Source of the DNA: Anaeramoeba flamelloides
Lineage: Eukaryota; Metamonada; Anaeramoebidae
DNA: 64,000 bases
Assembly (NCBI GenBank): GCA_027625915.1
Contig: JANTQA010000033.1
Span: forward strand, 5,270,001-5,334,000
Direction: 5' to 3'
Below, one piece after another: positions 23,645-35,215 of the stretch. The position numbers and the translations under genes were made by a program. How positions within the stretch are numbered: position 1 is the first letter of the stretch; the number at the start of each line of letters is the position of its first letter. The notes beneath the pieces are model-generated. The model ran no database searches, was not told the DNA's origin, and saw only the letters and a program-made list of their open reading frames with translations.

Positions 23645-24012
23645 GTTTTAATTATGGTCAAAAAACTCTTTCTTTGGAAATTTATTTTTTTTATTTTTTC
23701 CAAAATCAGATTTAAAAAGTGCGAGACTAATAAATTGGGTGGTAGGTTAATACTTGGTCGCGACTTGTGGATTGTAAATTGAATTTTTTATTTAATTTTA
23801 GATTTATTTCGTGATTTTTTTAAAAATCAATATTTTTTTTTAGTTGATTCAGTAAAAGGGAAATAAATATATTAATTGAAAAAACAAAAATCAAAATTTT
23901 TTATTTGTTAACATTCCAATATATTGGTCTCACATCCTTTCAAATCTGATTTTGGAAAAAAAATAAAAATAAATTTCCAAAAACTGGATTTTTTGACCAT
24001 TATTAGAAAACC
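23645..24012. repeat. Inverted-repeat element K with arms of about 90 bp
   Basis: The left arm (about 23645-23735) contains ATGGTCAAAAAA, GGAAATTTATTTTT and CCAAAATCAGATTT. The right arm (about 23925-24012) carries the same words inverted and in reverse order. Arm identity is high but not perfect. The roughly 190-bp centre has no coding capacity. It looks like a fold-back MITE of its own family. Confidence 0.7.
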
Positions 24013-25230
24013 ACCAAAATTCATAAAAAGTTGAAGATTGTTCATTTAGGAACCAAACTAACATCTCTTCACACCATATACAATCTATCTCACGTGGTTC
24101 TAGTAGTTATAATCCTTAAGTAATCAGCAATATTATACTATTTTTTAACAAAGTTAATAGCCCACTTCTTTGAACAAATAGATTCTAAAAAACTTATAAA
24201 CAAACCAATTAATCATCTACAAGAAAGGAATTATTGTTTTTAAAAGAATTAATTTTTTGAATTAATTTTCTGTCAAAAGATCTTGATCCTATTTTTTTTA
24301 ATGTTTTATATTTTTGGAACAAAAATTCGAAAAAGAAAAATTTTAATCTTTATCAAATCCCACTTTGAGTAATTTCTGATTATTTTCATTGAAATAATAA
24401 ATTATAAATTGAATCTTATTTTAAAAACTCATAAAACAAAACCAAATCAAAAGATTCCCGTTTAGAGATTGTAAAAATTATTTATTTCTTTTATAATCAA
24501 TAAATTATGATTTTTTCTAATTTTAAAGGAATACATTATATATTTTTTATTACTTGTACATGTTTTTTTTTTTGAGTTCCCTTTTTTTTTTCAAAATAAG
24601 AATTATTTTATTTTTTTTTATTTTTTATTAATAAAAAAGCATAAAAGATGAAAAACAGAATGAATGTGGTTTCAAATTGGTGGGTAACTAGTAAAGAAGA
24701 AAAATGACCTTGAAAATTTCAGTTATTTTTAACTTCTGGCAGGTAAAAAAACCTAAATTGTAAAGATATCAAATCTGATATTTATTAGAGTGTGTAAAAC
24801 AGAGAGTAAAGATGATTAAGATTTCGTATTTTCAACCCAATTAAACTAAAAGGAAACCACAATCGACATATTCAACTACTATTTTACATAAAAAATATTT
24901 AATTAAGTTTCTACTTGTTTCTAAATTTTTTAACTTTTTTTTTTTAATTTTCTTTCTCTTTTTATTATCTTTGTTTAACATTATTTTTTTTTGTTTTCAT
25001 TTTTCAAGAAAATTTTTACGATAATTTATAATCTTACCAACATTATTTCTCTTCTAAAAAACACTAAATACAATTTCACCAATTTCAAGCAACATTAAGT
25101 AATTTTATTTTGAAAACTTTTTACTTTTCCGAAACACCCCCCCAAAAAAAACCAATGTGATGAACTAAACTATTAAAAAAAATTGAAAAGCACCATCTCA
25201 AATTGACAACAAGACTATATATAACCCAGA

Positions 25231-26913
25231 AAACTTAATGCCCCAATTTATTTCGAAATAAAATTTATATTATGAAATGTTATGTAATGATTCTAAGGTA
25301 TAGAATTTATTAAAAATTTTCTTTGGAAATAATATAATTAAAAACTCAATAATTACATACAATAAAAAAATAACTTGAAAAAAAATTTTCAATATTGTAA
25401 ATTTTTTTTTGGTCATTGTGATTTTATTATTTTTCCAAATTTTGTCAAAATATTTTTTTTTTTTTTTGAAATCTGTCTAAACATCAAAAATTATGAGTTT
25501 TAATCATTTAAAAATTAATTTTTTTTTTTGCTGGAATTAATTTTGGGTTCCTTTACACGCCCATAACTACCTAAAACACTTTAATAATTAATGTATTCAT
25601 GATAATATATATTATCTACCATATAGAAAAATTGTTTAATCAATTGATAAACAACCAATAGAAATCTCTATGAGAAATAATTAAAAAGATTAAAAAAAAG
25701 ATAAATTAAATTTAAAATAAAAAAAAATGATATTTTTTTTTTCATAAAAAATTTGTATCTTTTTTAAAAACAAGAATTCTATTAAAAATTAAATGATTTG
25801 GTCAATAGTTCGAGTCAGACTAATATATGTTGTTTTTTTTTTAATTTTAACAATTTTTTGATTTACAACTTTTTAAAATCTAAAAATAATTTAAACAATA
25901 TTATTGAATTAGAAGATAGTAAAACAAAAATTATCTTCCAGTATCTGCATTAATTTAGATTGAACAATTCAATTTTTAAAAAGTTGTTTTTTCAAATTTT
26001 TAACCACAAAATTCAAAAAAAAAAAAAAAAAAAAATTGGTTTTGGAGATTATTTTATTAAATTGGAAAATTCTATCATAATTATATTGTATTTTTTTTTA
26101 AATTTAGGGTTGATTAATTTATCAATTAAAAGTGTTATTAGAAATTTAATTTATGAATATTAAATTTTATTATTTTATAATTTTTTTTTTTTTTGTTTTT
26201 TCAATTATTGTCTATTACATCAATAAAAGTTTTAGAACACTATTCATATAAAAATTTTAATTCTAACTACTGAAAATGAATTTCATTTTTCTCATATTTC
26301 AACATTTAAAGAATTTTCTTGTTAAAAAATAAAAATTTCTTATTAATATATGTTTTTTACAATTTATTTCTTTTTAAAGACACAAACTTTCAACAAAATT
26401 TAATATACATAATAATCTCATTTTAATGCATTTTTTTTTGAAATATTCTTTATACTAATATTTTTTTTTTGTTAAATAAATCGTTTGACTTGTTTTGAGA
26501 TTTGTTTTATTACGGGATAATTATTAAAAGTATATCTTAAAAGGATAATTTCTCGTGTATGTATATATATTATTTATCAGAAAATTAACTAGTTCATTCG
26601 ATACTTATAATTAATAAATCAACAGATTACATTTTTAATTACTATTATTATTATAATATTTCTAATTAAAAAAATAAAATAAAAATAAAAATCTTTAAAG
26701 TTAATTAAAAAAAAAAAAAAACATATATATTTTAATCAACCACAAAAAAAAATTCCATAACATTACTACTTTATCTTTTAACTATTATATCTTTTTATAT
26801 AAATTCAAATCCGAATCATAGAATAATAAGAGAAAAATGTATTAGTACTTCAATATCAATTCAAATCTTTTATTATAAACTTGAAGAAATTTAGACCAAT
26901 ACAGTTTATTAAA

Positions 26914-26915
<2 letters not shown>
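25231..26915. mobile_element. Non-autonomous TIR element, family R, copy 1
   Basis: About 1.69 kb, alignable to 26950-28664 and 43709-45065 through shared words such as TGAAATGTTAT, GGTATAGAATT, TTATTTTTCCAAATTTTGTC and TTTTTAAAATCTA. Its left end (CTTAATGCCCC) and right end (TTTATTAAAGG) are eroded versions of the family TIR. It is interrupted by a degenerate fragment of the palindromic MITE family E at about 26371-26431. No reading frame of significance. Confidence 0.65.
26371..26431. repeat. Degenerate half-copy of MITE family E
   Basis: Read against the family E left arm, this segment keeps ACACAAACTTTCAACAAAAT and the spacing to AATCTCATTTTAATGCA, with many substitutions. The right arm is missing. 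It is an old, truncated insertion inside family R copy 1. Confidence 0.5.

Positions 26916-26949
<34 letters not shown>
26916..26949. repeat. TA dinucleotide microsatellite between two R elements
   Basis: Uninterrupted alternating TA run directly abutting the right end of one family R copy and the left end of the next. It may have expanded from the TA-rich insertion site. Confidence 0.9.
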
Positions 26950-26954
<5 letters not shown>

Positions 26955-27263
26955 AACACTCCAAATAACCTAAAAACAATTCAAACAAAATTTTTAATTT
27001 GAAATGTTATCAAAGGATAATAAGGTATAGAATTAATAAACAATTATCTTAGAAAGAAAATTTTATAATTAAAAATTGTTTAGTTACTTAAAATAAAAAA
27101 ATAACTTGAAAAAAAATTTTCAACATTGTGAATTTTTTTTTGGTTATTGTGATTTTATTATTTTTCCAAATTTTATCCAAAAAATATAAATTTTTTTTTT
27201 TGAAAAGTTTGTCTAGACATCAAAAACCTTTTAGTTTTAACATTTAAAACACATCATACTTTA

Positions 27264-27462
27264 CAGTCAGTTTCACTTTTAAGGCACAAACTTTCAACGA
27301 AATTTAAGGCACAAAAAAAAATCTCAAATTAAGGCACAAAATTCAAATTCTAGTAAAATAAATTGTAAAAAAAACAATTTCCAAAAAATGTACTTTAATT
27401 TGAGATTTTTTTTGTGCCTTAAATTTCGTTGAAAGTTTGTGCCTTAAAAGTGAAACTGACTG
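27264..27462. mobile_element. Near-palindromic MITE, family E, copy 2
   Basis: 199 bp, flanked by TA at 27262-27263 and 27463-27464, with ends CAGTCAGTTTCACTTTTAAG in both orientations. The arms are nearly perfect complements. It sits inside family R copy 2. The equivalent place in R copy 3 (about 44010-44030, CTTTACTCGAAA) has a single TA and no insert, so it is an empty site that confirms both the element borders and the TA duplication. Confidence 0.9.
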
Positions 27463-27623
27463 TACTGGAAATTTTTTGGGGGCCCTTTGCACCCCAAAAT
27501 TGCCTAAAATGCTTGATTAAATAATTTATTCATTATCAAAGTTATTATAACATCACATAGAAAATTTGTTTTATCTACTGATTAATATTCAATATCAATA
27601 TCTATATTAGATTCTAAATAATT

Positions 27624-27626
<3 letters not shown>

Positions 27627-27667
<41 letters not shown>
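27627..27667. repeat. AT dinucleotide microsatellite
   Basis: Long alternating AT run inside family R copy 2. The matching place in R copy 3 (about 44170-44195) has only a short A-rich stretch, so it expanded after the copies separated. Confidence 0.9.
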
Positions 27668-27670
<3 letters not shown>

Positions 27671-28664
27671 TAAATTAAAAAAAAAAATCAAATTTTTTTT
27701 CATTGCAAAATTTGACAATTTTTTCAACAAGATTTTTTTTCAATTTTAAATGATTTGGCCAAATGTAAGAGTCAGATTAATAATTGATTTTTTTTTTATT
27801 TTTTATAATTTTTTAATTTTTGACTTTTTAAAATCTAGACATAAAATAAACAATATTGTTGAATTAGAGACCATATATCAGAACTTATTTAACAAGATCT
27901 GAATTAATTTATTTAGGAAAAATCCAAATATCGCAAATATATTATTCAAATTTTTACCAATAACAAAACGCAATAAAAAAAATTTGGTTTTGGATATTAT
28001 TTTATTATATTGGAATAATATTTAAGAGTTATTTTTTATTTTATTTTAAATTTAGGTATAAATATTTTGCCAATTAAAAAGTAATTTATATTTGTTTTAT
28101 TCCAATTTAATAAATTGAAATTATTTTACAATTTTTTTTTTTTTTTTGATTTTCAATTATTATCTATTGCTTAAATAAAAGTTTTAGATAATTAATCATA
28201 TTTAAAATTTAATTTTGGCGTAAAGAAACGAATTTCATTTTCTCTTAATTGGATATTTATTGAAATTTTTTCTAAAAAAAAAAATTAAATTTCATAGTAA
28301 TTTATTTTTTTATTTATTTTTTTTATCATAAAATTAGCAAAATTTTTTTGTTGTTATTATTAATAAATTAATGTGTTGAGTTTATAATTACTATTAATGT
28401 AATAAAATTTCTGATTTAAAAAAATAAAATAAAAATAAAAATCTTTAAAAAAAATGTAAAAATGAATAATTATTATTTTTTTTTCAATTTCAAAAAAAAA
28501 ATCAATAACTTAACTACTTTATCTTTGAATTTTTTTGACTTTTTATTATAATTAAAATCTGGATTAAAGACAAATAAGAAAATTAATATATTAGTAGATC
28601 AATATCATTTTAAATTTAATTTAAAAAAATTGATGGAATTTAGGCAAATCCGGGGTGCTAAGGG

Positions 28665-30718
28665 ATATAATTAAATTTCAAAATTTTTACCAGAATTAAA
28701 ACAGTTAAAATAATCACAACAAAACGATTTCATTCAAATTGAAGAAAATGCCTGGTAAATAATTTCCTCAAAAAATTACTTAATTCTTGAAAAAAATATA
28801 TCAATTAATTATTTTGTGATGAAAAAATCACATTTATATTATTAAAATATTTTATACTGGAATAATTATTGTTTTTTTATTATCTAGCCAGTTAAAATTT
28901 TATCGTAAAACTTTGAAAGAAATATTATTTACAAATAAATTCCAACTTAAAGTACCATTTTCAGTATTTTTTTGTTACAAATTTTGATTTTACTCAAATC
29001 CAAGGATTATACCTTTATTTGTACTTTTTTTGAGATATAATTTTCAAGAAAAGTTGGTGATATAAAAGCGGAGTTGACAATAATAATTAATTGAAAATAA
29101 TTTGTAAATATTTAAAAAATTGAGAAATAATATTAAACCATATACTAGAGAACAAAAATTCGATGAATTTGAGAATATTTTTTTGAAAAAAACTTTTAGG
29201 AAAATAAACTAAAATGATATTAAAATATAATTGTATTTTTTAATAAAATCTAATGAACCCTCGTTGAAATCTTCAATGGAAGTTAAGGTAAATTATAAGA
29301 AATATTTTATTAAAAATTAAAGGAATAAATTGAAAAATATAAACTAAAATCAACGAAAAGAAGACATAAATGAATTTGAAGATAGGTTTCTTTGTATTAA
29401 AATAGATTGAACCAACATAACCCAATTCAGATTCTTTTATTGAATAAAATTTAAGGAATTCTTTTGGAGTTCTTAAAAATAGTCAAAATTTTTACAACAA
29501 ATATTAAAAAATAGATCAATCAAAAAAAACTCTAACACATACCTAAGATACTATTTGTTACTAAATAAAACGAACAAAATTTTTATTCTGCTTACCAAAA
29601 AAAAAGATTTAATGAATCATAGATCATACTGATAAATTCTCAAAAATTTCAAAAAATTTTTTGTTCAATTTCCATTTTTATAAACCTTCGAACTGTTTCT
29701 TATCAAACAGTCTCTGACAAAGAATGTTTTGAAGAACAACCAATTTTACAGAGTTTCTTAACACTTGGTTTCATAAAATGCATTTTTCAAAGTTTGAGCA
29801 TAAAAATTTCAAAATGAAAAACCAAATCAATAAAAAATTTCCAAACATAAATTGCAATTTATCACTATTAAACCCTATATCAGTATCAAAATTTTCAAAT
29901 TCTGAAAAGAAGCTTAAATTATTCTAAAAACTATATGAAATTGGGGACTTTGATGTTTTATTTTAATTCTTGGGGTTTATTGTTTTTTGAAAGCTGAATG
30001 AAAATTTTGATCTTTTTCTTTTACAATTAACAGTAGTATTAGAAAAAATGATATTACTTTAAACCCCCATTGTGTTATTTATTAATTCTTTAATTAACCA
30101 AAGTCGCTTTTCATTTTCAATTTCTTTCAAGGTTCCCAATTAAAAATTGTGTTCCACTTTTTTTACGAGCACTAATTTAACATTCGATTTGTCCTCTCAA
30201 TTTATAATAACATTTAGTTTACCCAAATCATTGATATTCTTTAAAATACAATGAAGACTATTTGATAGAATTAAAATGAATTTTTCTTTGAGAATATAAC
30301 ATAAAAAATATTGATAAAAAGAAAAAAAAAAAAAAAAAGAAAAAAAAAAGGGATAAGTAAAATAAAAAGTCTAGAAGACCTATTATTTATTTGATAAATA
30401 TGAATTTTCATTAAAATAGAAAAAATGTATAAAACAAAATCAATTGTAACAACTCTTATTTGCAAAAAAACAAAAATATTTTAAATTCAGTATATACAGT
30501 CTTGAATCCTCAATATTTTTATAAATTGAATATAATTTGAGACACAAACCTCAAAGATAGTCTTCAAACACTCATTTTTCGAGGGTCATAAAATTATATT
30601 CAAAATAACATTTGTAAATGAGACTTAGGTTACAACCATATAGCACTTTGGAACATTTAAAGATTCTATTTCTTCTATAATCCTAATTTATTGAAGACTT
30701 GCCAATTGAGGACGAAGC
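28665..30718. other. Gene-free AT-rich spacer
   Basis: No exon or repeat family recognised. It includes A-rich tracts at about 30318-30350 and presumably the 3' end of the large membrane-protein gene on the minus strand. Confidence 0.5.
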
Positions 30719-33700
30719 CTACTCATCATTCCTGTCTGTTATTGATGAAGACGATTGGAATGATGATGAATTGGACGAATCTGTTTCACTCAAATCTGAT
30801 GCATTAGACATATCAGAAACATCGATATCCGAGTGTAATCTGTCTTCACCGTTTACATCACCTTGGTTTTGCATTTCAAGGTCGGACTGAGAAGATTCTG
30901 TCGACGAAAAAGAAGAACCTGAAGAAGAAGAAGTTTCAAGGTATAACTTTTCGTTGGGCATTTTTGCTGAGAAGAACTCTGTCTTGCCGTCCCACAATCG
31001 TTTAAATTTCATTTGTAAATAGTACCGATAAATAAAAAATGCAATGATGCCGATGATGATGGTCAGCGAAAGTACAATATAGGCTACGATATTGACCGTT
31101 GACAAGCTATTTGCATCATCACTCTTGGTATTTTCTGTTTGTACTTTGTTAATTGTGATTGTAAAAGTCGAAGAGGCCCTGATTGAACTGCAGCTATCTG
31201 AGGCGTATACTTTGATTGTATATTTGACATCTTCATTTGGGGTATTGCCAAGGAATCTTCTGTTTTTTGATTGGAATACCAGCCAAGAGGGACACTTCTC
31301 AGGTTCCGGGTTGATACATTGGATCGAATAAGTGTATATTTTGTTTTCTTTGTCAAGATCACCAAAGGCATCGAGCGCAAATGTGTAATTGAAAAGCAAA
31401 TTGCCGTTCATTTCTTGATCAACTAGCCCCTTGTCTTCATAAATTGGGTTATTCACAAGGCTAATCCGGAAATCCTGTGAAACCGAGGAGGTACATTGGT
31501 CCATCGCTGTGACGGTAACTGTTTGTGTTTGTGTACACCCCGACGCGATACCTGTGAACTTGCGCAGATTGGAATCAAATTCCAACCAATCAGGCAAGGG
31601 ATCACCGTTTGCTAAAGTTGCATCGTAGTCTAAACTGCCACCGTTGGGATCAATAAAGCTTCTATTATCGAATTGGTAGCTATTGAAGGCATTAACGAAA
31701 AATGTTTGATCTTCCAGTGTCATATTCATTTCAGGTGGCTCATCCAAGATTGTTAATGTCCAGTTGCCAGAAGCATATTCCGTACATGGATCAATCCCAT
31801 AGATAACAATTACATAGGGATCGCCACAGCTCGATGCATTTCCATAAAACCTTCCCGTTTTGGCATTAAAATTCAACCAGCTTGGCCATTCTCTTGGATC
31901 GGAGGGATCCAAGTGAGCCTTTAGGGTAATATCTTGGTCGTCAGGATCAGAAAAGCTATCGATTGGGATTGTGTAGTCTATAATTTCAAACACGCTGATT
32001 GAATGATCTGTAAAGGCTTTTTCTCTGATGGGCTTTCTGTTCTGAAGTTCCAAATAAAATGAGCTGGAATCGTTGTTACAGCCATCATCGGCAGTTACAA
32101 TTATTTCATAAAGGAAACTACAGAGATCATTTTCGGCTCTGCCTGAGAATGTTTGGTTGTTCGAATGGAAATCTAACCAATCAGGTAATTTGGTAGATCC
32201 CTTCCTATATGCTGTGTAAGTTAATTCTGTTCCGTCTTCATTTACGAACGTATCAGGATCAAAGGTATATTCAAAGGGGATCGTAATGATGGCAGTTTTT
32301 CTCTCGAATTGTTTATTTGCCTTTGGAGCTGGATTATTAAAGGATACTTGGAAAACATCTGAAGCATTATAACAACGATCCGAGGCTGTAACCCTGATGC
32401 CAAGAACTTCACCACAATTATCAGACATGGTTTTACCTTGGAAGGTTCTATTGTGTGAATGGAATTCGACCCAATCAGGTAATGGGGAGCCATCAGCTAA
32501 AGTTGCAGAGTAAATTAATTCAACACCCTCAGGATCATCAAAGCATTCTTCATCCAATTCAAATTGAAATTGATTATTGACATAAAAAGTGTAATCCTCG
32601 AGGGTTCTCTGTAAAGATATAGGATTGTTTGTTATCCTGAATTGGAAAATATTGGAAACATTATTACAGTGATCCGAGGCTGTAACCCTGATACCAAGAT
32701 CTTCATCGCAATTATCAGACATGGTTTTACCTTGGAAGGTTCTATTGTGTGAATGGAATTCGACCCAATCAGGTAATGGGGAGCCATCAGCTAAAGTTGC
32801 AGAGTAAATTAATTCAACACCCTCAGGATCATCAAAGCATTCTTCATCAAATTGAAACTGAAATTGGCTATTGGCATTATAGGAATAATCCCCGATGGCT
32901 TTGTTTACTGAGGGATCATCATTTGTTGATGTTAGCCTAAATACGCTCGAAATATTGTTGCACCCATCCGAGGCTATTACTTTGATCTCCCAAAATTCGT
33001 CACAATCAGAATCTGCAGGAACTGTACCACCAAAGGTTCTATTGTGTGAATGGAATTTAAGCCAACCAGGCAATTGAGATCCGTCAGCTAAAGTTGCGGA
33101 ATAAGTTAATTCAACACCCTCAGGATCATTAAAGCAATTTGCATCAATTTGATATTCCAAATAACTGTTTCCTGATTTGGTTTGGTTTGCAATGGAACCA
33201 CCTTTTGTGACACCCTGATTGATAAAGGTCATTTTAAAGGTATCTGAAATTGAATTACATCCATCACTTGCAATTATTTTTAGTTCAATGTTGTCCCCAT
33301 CACATTTCGTTTGATCAGTAATTCCGTTTAACGTTCGGTTATTTGAATGGAAGGTTATCCAATCGGGCTTTGGTGAACCATCGGCTAAGGTACAGTCATA
33401 GGTTAAATCCATGTTTTCGGGATCACCAAAGCTATTTGAATCAAATTGATATTCAAACCAAGAATTCGCTGGGAGATCATTTTGATCCAATAAAAGATCA
33501 TTATTAATAACTTGATGATTTTCAATAACTAGATCAAAATTGCGTGTCAAAAAACTACAATGATCACTGGCGTTAACTCTTATTTGCAAAGTTTCGTTAC
33601 ATCGATCTGGTATACCAAGAGAAGAAAAGGTACGAGTTGCTTGTTCAAACTCTAACCAATCTGGCAAATAATTTCCGTTTGATAGTTTGCTTGAATATGT

Positions 33701-35182
33701 AATATCTTGCTCATCAGGATCATGAAAGCAATCAACATCAAAAGTATACACCCAGTCTGATTGTGAAACTTGAACGGTTTGATCTTGGAAATTTGCTGCC
33801 CCTGTTGCAATTGGATCATCTGTGACTTGGATTTGGAAAGTTTTTGAATCGGTCAACTGACAAGATTTGCTTGTGGTAACGGTAAATTCGAAAGTTTGAG
33901 TATTACATTCACTTAATTCTGTTGGTGTTGTTCCTGTAATCTGTGTGCTACTGGGTGCGCTATGAATAACCCAATCAGGCAACTCAGATCCATCAGCTTG
34001 TTTAACCTGATATGTTAGCCCAACAGATTCTGGATCATTAAATACAAAGCCCAAAGTAAAATCTTCATCAATTTTTTTCACTTGATCATCCAATCCGCTA
34101 ATGTAATTCGGATATTTGAGATTATATTTGACTCCATAAATTTCGTCGTTACTTTCCCAAACACAGCTATAGGCAAGATCATATGCATCCAAACTAATGG
34201 AGCCACAATAGGAATCCGAATAGATCTCAAAATCAGCAACCATTTGATTGTTATAAGGATCCAGAAGATAGTTAGAGACCTTCTGATTTGAATTCGTGAC
34301 ATAGGAAAGAACAACTAGATTGCTTCTCCCTTTGGCAATTCTGGCATGTTCATTTTCAATATTGGATTCAACCTGTGTTGTGTTTTGAACGCTCGATTGA
34401 TCATAAAACGATGTTTTGATCACTGAACTCCCAGAAGCTTCGGTATACACAAAAATCATGTCGTCGTTGGGCAAGGTAACAACGCCAGGATTATAAGCCA
34501 TGGTACCCAAAATTACTCCATAATTTGTGATCAAGGAACCATCATTTTTTGAATATTGGCCTGCATATATATTATCATCATAATTATGCAGAACAAAAAA
34601 TGACTGTTGATCATCAGACACATCAACAGCAGGGCGCGAATCGTAATTGACATCACTGGATCTGATAGTAAACTCATTTGAACTCATCGTGGCATCCGAA
34701 TAAACAAACCTTCCTTTCAAGAGATTGCCTGCCTGATTGAAAACAACGATTGCAGTTCCATCATCAAACATTGCAATTTCAGAGAATTTACATTCATTAT
34801 TATTATTTTCAGAAATTGTAATTTCGTATGAATATGGCTGTCCATCCGAAAGCATAACCCTTCCGTGGATGGCCTTGTCTTCAGAATTTTTCCATGTAAC
34901 AAGGAATTTCCCATCAGGGAAGTGTTTTACACTTGGGAGTACTTGATCAGATGTTGTTTCAGTGTTTATTTGAAAACGGGATTTTTGAAGAACCCAATTG
35001 GAATCCATAATAGTACAGCAAATCCCATACCCATCGCCATCAAATTTTTCATCCTTATAGACTATAACAATTGAGTCGTCAATTGGCGAAATTGACAGAT
35101 CAGGTTGAAGTTGTTTATCAGACAACGGTTCAATTGTTGATGGTGCTAATTCATAAGTAGGGACGCAATCATTCCTAACTAT

Positions 35183-35189
<7 letters not shown>
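30719..35189 (-). CDS. Large type I membrane protein with ten cadherin-like repeats (5' end unresolved)
   Basis: The main exon runs from a likely acceptor (ATAATAG, minus strand, about 35178-35184) to a TAG stop, about 1490 codons. No ATG precedes the first conserved residues and no signal peptide is present, so at least one upstream exon is missing from this call. The first ~350 residues carry repeated strands such as DDGTAIVVFNQ and PDGKFLVTWKN, looking like a beta-propeller. Next come ten tandem modules of about 98 aa, each with DPE/DDPEG, LADGSPLPDWVEF and SHNRTFQG, ending in a Cys-containing ASDxC strand: the dystroglycan-type cadherin-like (CADG)/He_PIG Ig-like fold. A single transmembrane helix (AYIVLSLTIIIGIIAFFIY, about 31030-31100) and a Ser/Asp-rich cytoplasmic tail of about 120 residues follow. 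N-glycosylation sequons (NRT) recur in most modules. Surface adhesion or recognition is the likely role, inferred from architecture only. Confidence 0.85.
32415..32848 (-). repeat. Identical 140-bp segments in two adjacent cadherin-like modules
   Basis: Bases 32415-32554 and 32709-32848 are identical, offset by 294 bp (98 codons), within modules five and six of the membrane protein. Flanking parts of the same modules differ. That pattern indicates recent unequal crossing-over or gene conversion between neighbouring repeats. Confidence 0.95.

Positions 35190-35214
<25 letters not shown>
35185..35214. repeat. Run of thirty T beside the splice acceptor
   Basis: On the coding (minus) strand this is A30 ending a few bases before the ATAATAG acceptor of the membrane-protein gene. 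The kinase gene has an equal-length A run in its last intron (3181-3210). Translated as exon it would give a poly-lysine, which is implausible at the start of a secreted domain. Confidence 0.85.

Positions 35215-35215
<1 letters not shown>

Larger units (their letters stand above)
19999..25230. other. Intergenic region with gene remnants and MITEs
   Basis: Apart from the coding-like remnants at about 20.5-21.6 kb, two family A MITEs (22004-22492 and 23071-23554) and a long-arm inverted repeat (23645-24012), this stretch shows no genes. The part from 24.0 to 25.2 kb is plain AT-rich sequence with T runs. Confidence 0.55.
26950..28664. mobile_element. Non-autonomous TIR element, family R, copy 2
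   Basis: About 1.7 kb with the clearest ends of the family: left CCCTTAACACTCC, right (inverted) CCCTTAGCACCCC. It carries no transposase-like frame. A complete family E MITE is inserted at 27264 and a TA microsatellite has expanded at 27627-27667. The superfamily cannot be named from the ends alone. Confidence 0.75.

Noticed and set aside
25808-25822. GTTCGAGTCAGACT resembling a tRNA T-loop
   Set aside because: No acceptor stem or anticodon arm around it; the same word is part of repeat family R.
26950-28664. Calling family R a piggyBac element
   Set aside because: CCC-type ends fit, but no TTAA duplication or transposase is visible.
31092-34946. Numerous 60-100 codon open frames on both strands
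   Set aside because: All lie inside the large membrane-protein exon in other frames and follow its repeat period.
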